A DNA stretch of 64,000 bases, from assembly GCA_001414345.1 (NCBI GenBank), contig LLCB01000316.1, forward strand, positions 1 to 64,000, given 5' to 3'. Of this stretch, positions 62,471 to 64,000 are shown in pieces. Within the stretch, counting starts at the first letter, position 1. Every line of letters starts with the position of its first letter. Source of the stretch: Hymenoscyphus infarciens. Lineage: Eukaryota > Ascomycota > Leotiomycetes > Helotiales > Helotiaceae. The notes beneath the pieces are model-generated. The model searched no databases. It worked only from the letters and a program-made list of their open reading frames with translations, and had not been told where the DNA came from. Position numbers and translations under genes: made by a program.

Positions 62471-63861
62471 AAGACTTTTAGTCTACTTTATACTAAAAGA
62501 AGATAGTTTTTACTTATAAACTAAAAGTAAATAAATAATTAATTAATTTATTAAGTAGATTATATTAAAGAAGACTTTTAGTCTATTATATACTAAGAGT
62601 AGATAGATTTTAGTCTATAATAGACTAAAAGTATATAAGTAAAGAAATAATAAATTAAAAGAATTATATTAAAGAGGACTTTTAATCTATTATATACTAA
62701 AGATAAATAGTTTTTAGTATATTATAAACTAAAGGCTAGTAAGTTTTAGTAAATAATAGACTAAAAGTATATAAATAAATAAATAACTAATTAAAAGAAT
62801 TATATAAAAAAAGACTTTTAATCTCTTATATACTAAAAGAAGGTGGTTTTTAGTCTATAATAAACTAAAAGCATATAAATAAATAATTAGTTAATTAAAA
62901 AGGTTATATAAAAGAGGACTTTTAGTCTCTTATATACTAAAAGTAGATGGTTTCTAGTATATAATAGACTAAAAGTAGGTGGTTTTTAGTCTATAATAGA
63001 CTAAAAGTATATAAATAAATAATTAGTTAATTAGAAAGATTATATAAAAGAGGACTTTTAGTCTATTATATACTAAAAGTAGGTGGTTTTTAGTCTATAA
63101 GAGACTAAAAGTATTTAAATAAATAATTAGTTAAATAAAAAGATTAAACTAAAGAGAACTTTTAGTCTATTATATACTAAAAGTAGCTATGTTTTAGTCT
63201 ATAAAAGATTAAAAGTATATAAATAAATAATTAGTTAATTAAAAAGATTATATTATAAAGAACTTTTAGTCTATTATATACTAAAAGTAGATAGTTTCTA
63301 GTCTATAATATACTAAAAGTAGATAGTTTATAGTCTATAATATACCAAAAGTAGATAGTTTATAGTCTATAATAAACTAAAAGTAAGTAGTTTATAGTCT
63401 ATAATAGACTAAAAGTAGGTAGTTTTTAGTCTATAATAGACTAAAAGTAGGTGGTTTTTAGTCTATAATAGACTAAAAGTATATAAATAAATAATTAGTT
63501 AATTAAAAAGATTATATTAAAGAGGACTTTTAGTCTATTATATACTAAAAGAAGAAGACTTTTAGTCTATTATAGACTAAAAGTATATAGTTTTTAGTCT
63601 ATAATAGACTAAAAGTATATAAATAAATAATTAGTTAATTAAAAAGATTATATTAAAAAGGACTTTTAGTCTAGTATATACTAAAAGTAGGTGGTTTTTA
63701 GTCTATAATAAGCTAAAAGTATATAAATAAATAATTAGTTAATTAGAAAGATTATATAAAAAAGGTCTTTTAGTCTATTATATACTAAAAGAAGAGTACT
63801 TTTAGTCTAATATATACTAAAGAAGAAGACTTTTCGTCTATTATAGACTAAAAGTAGATAG
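62471..63861. repeat. Right palindromic array, inverted relative to the left
   Basis: About ten or more roughly 104-bp units. Each has two or three copies of the 23-nt palindrome (arm TTTTAGTCTAT) or its TATACTA variant, separated by AGTAGGTGGT, and the spacer TATATAAATAAATAATTAGTTAATT followed by an AAAGATTATATTAAAGAG tail. Every component is the reverse complement of the left array. Spacer copies recur near 62,875, 63,005, 63,110, 63,220, 63,482, 63,618 and 63,722. Near 63,290-63,480 palindromes follow one another without the long spacer, showing local amplification. Confidence 0.95.
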
Positions 63862-64000
63862 CTTATTAAAATACTTACTTAGATCGAAGTTAGACAGACT
63901 ATAGTGTTTAACTTAATACGTTATTACTATATAATTAATAATATTTTTGCTTAACTTAAGCTTACTCTTAGTACTAGAAAATATAAACTTTCTACTACTA
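63862..64000. other. Sequence outside the right array
   Basis: About 139 bases with slightly more CA, TG and GC than the array but too short to classify. This is the only stretch in the window outside the bracketed region. Confidence 0.4.

Noticed and set aside
1..64000. Mitochondrial genome or AT-rich protist nuclear DNA
   Set aside because: No mitochondrial rRNA, tRNA or respiratory genes are seen, and the specific loss of CA and TG with TA excess fits RIP rather than simple AT bias.
1..64000. Recognisable transposase, reverse transcriptase or tyrosine recombinase
   Set aside because: I looked for RT catalytic YADD/YVDD, Fot1/pogo and Tc1 motifs, gypsy and copia signatures and found none that survived inspection. 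RIP could hide them.
1..64000. Telomere or subtelomere
   Set aside because: No TTAGGG-type repeat and no chromosome end are present.

Overview
The window is about 64 kb of extremely AT-rich nuclear DNA that looks like a repeat-induced point mutation (RIP) landscape from a filamentous ascomycete. CpA and TpG are almost absent and TpA is in large excess: in bases 5401-5700 I find one CA and one TG, against roughly ten TA per 60 bases. That is the footprint of C-to-T change at CpA on both strands. The species cannot be named from the sequence. I found no intact gene, rRNA, tRNA, CRISPR array or telomere repeat. All reading was done by eye, so frames and ends are approximate.

The edges are striking. 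Bases 1-735 and about 62,471-63,861 are arrays of the same roughly 104-bp unit in opposite orientation. The unit is built on a 23-nt perfect palindrome (arm TTTTAGTCTAT, one central base, complement) and a spacer near TATATAAATAAATAATTAGTTAATT. The 61.7-kb interior is therefore bracketed by inverted arrays, like a giant element or a long inverted-repeat-flanked isochore. The left array runs off the window.

Inside, many stretches keep a recoverable reading frame whose only frequent interruptions are TAA and TAG. This is what remains of a gene when CAA, CAG and TGG codons are hit by RIP. The best are a 654-codon frame on the minus strand (20,359-22,320), a 460-codon minus frame (36,175-37,558), plus frames at 7,261-8,470, 9,960-11,870 and 57,183-58,310, and a coiled-coil frame on minus (49,467-50,102). 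Three plus-strand frames (24,786-25,700; 38,636-39,660; 60,916-61,950) are diverged paralogues of one family. I recognise none of these proteins.

A second palindrome family with core GTAGTTTAAC/GTTAAACTAC occurs only between 29 and 50 kb, in clusters. A 35-base inverted repeat with one mismatch (44,757-44,791 versus 49,268-49,302) bounds a 5-kb inner segment, and a 30-base identical direct repeat (29,428 and 31,921) brackets a 2.5-kb very AT-rich inner segment. At 40,702-41,464 lies a foldback or MITE-like element with perfect 21-bp terminal inverted repeats; it contains the window's only obviously non-RIP island, about 110 bases at roughly 47% GC. Several minisatellites are also present, some of them remnants of repeated protein tails.
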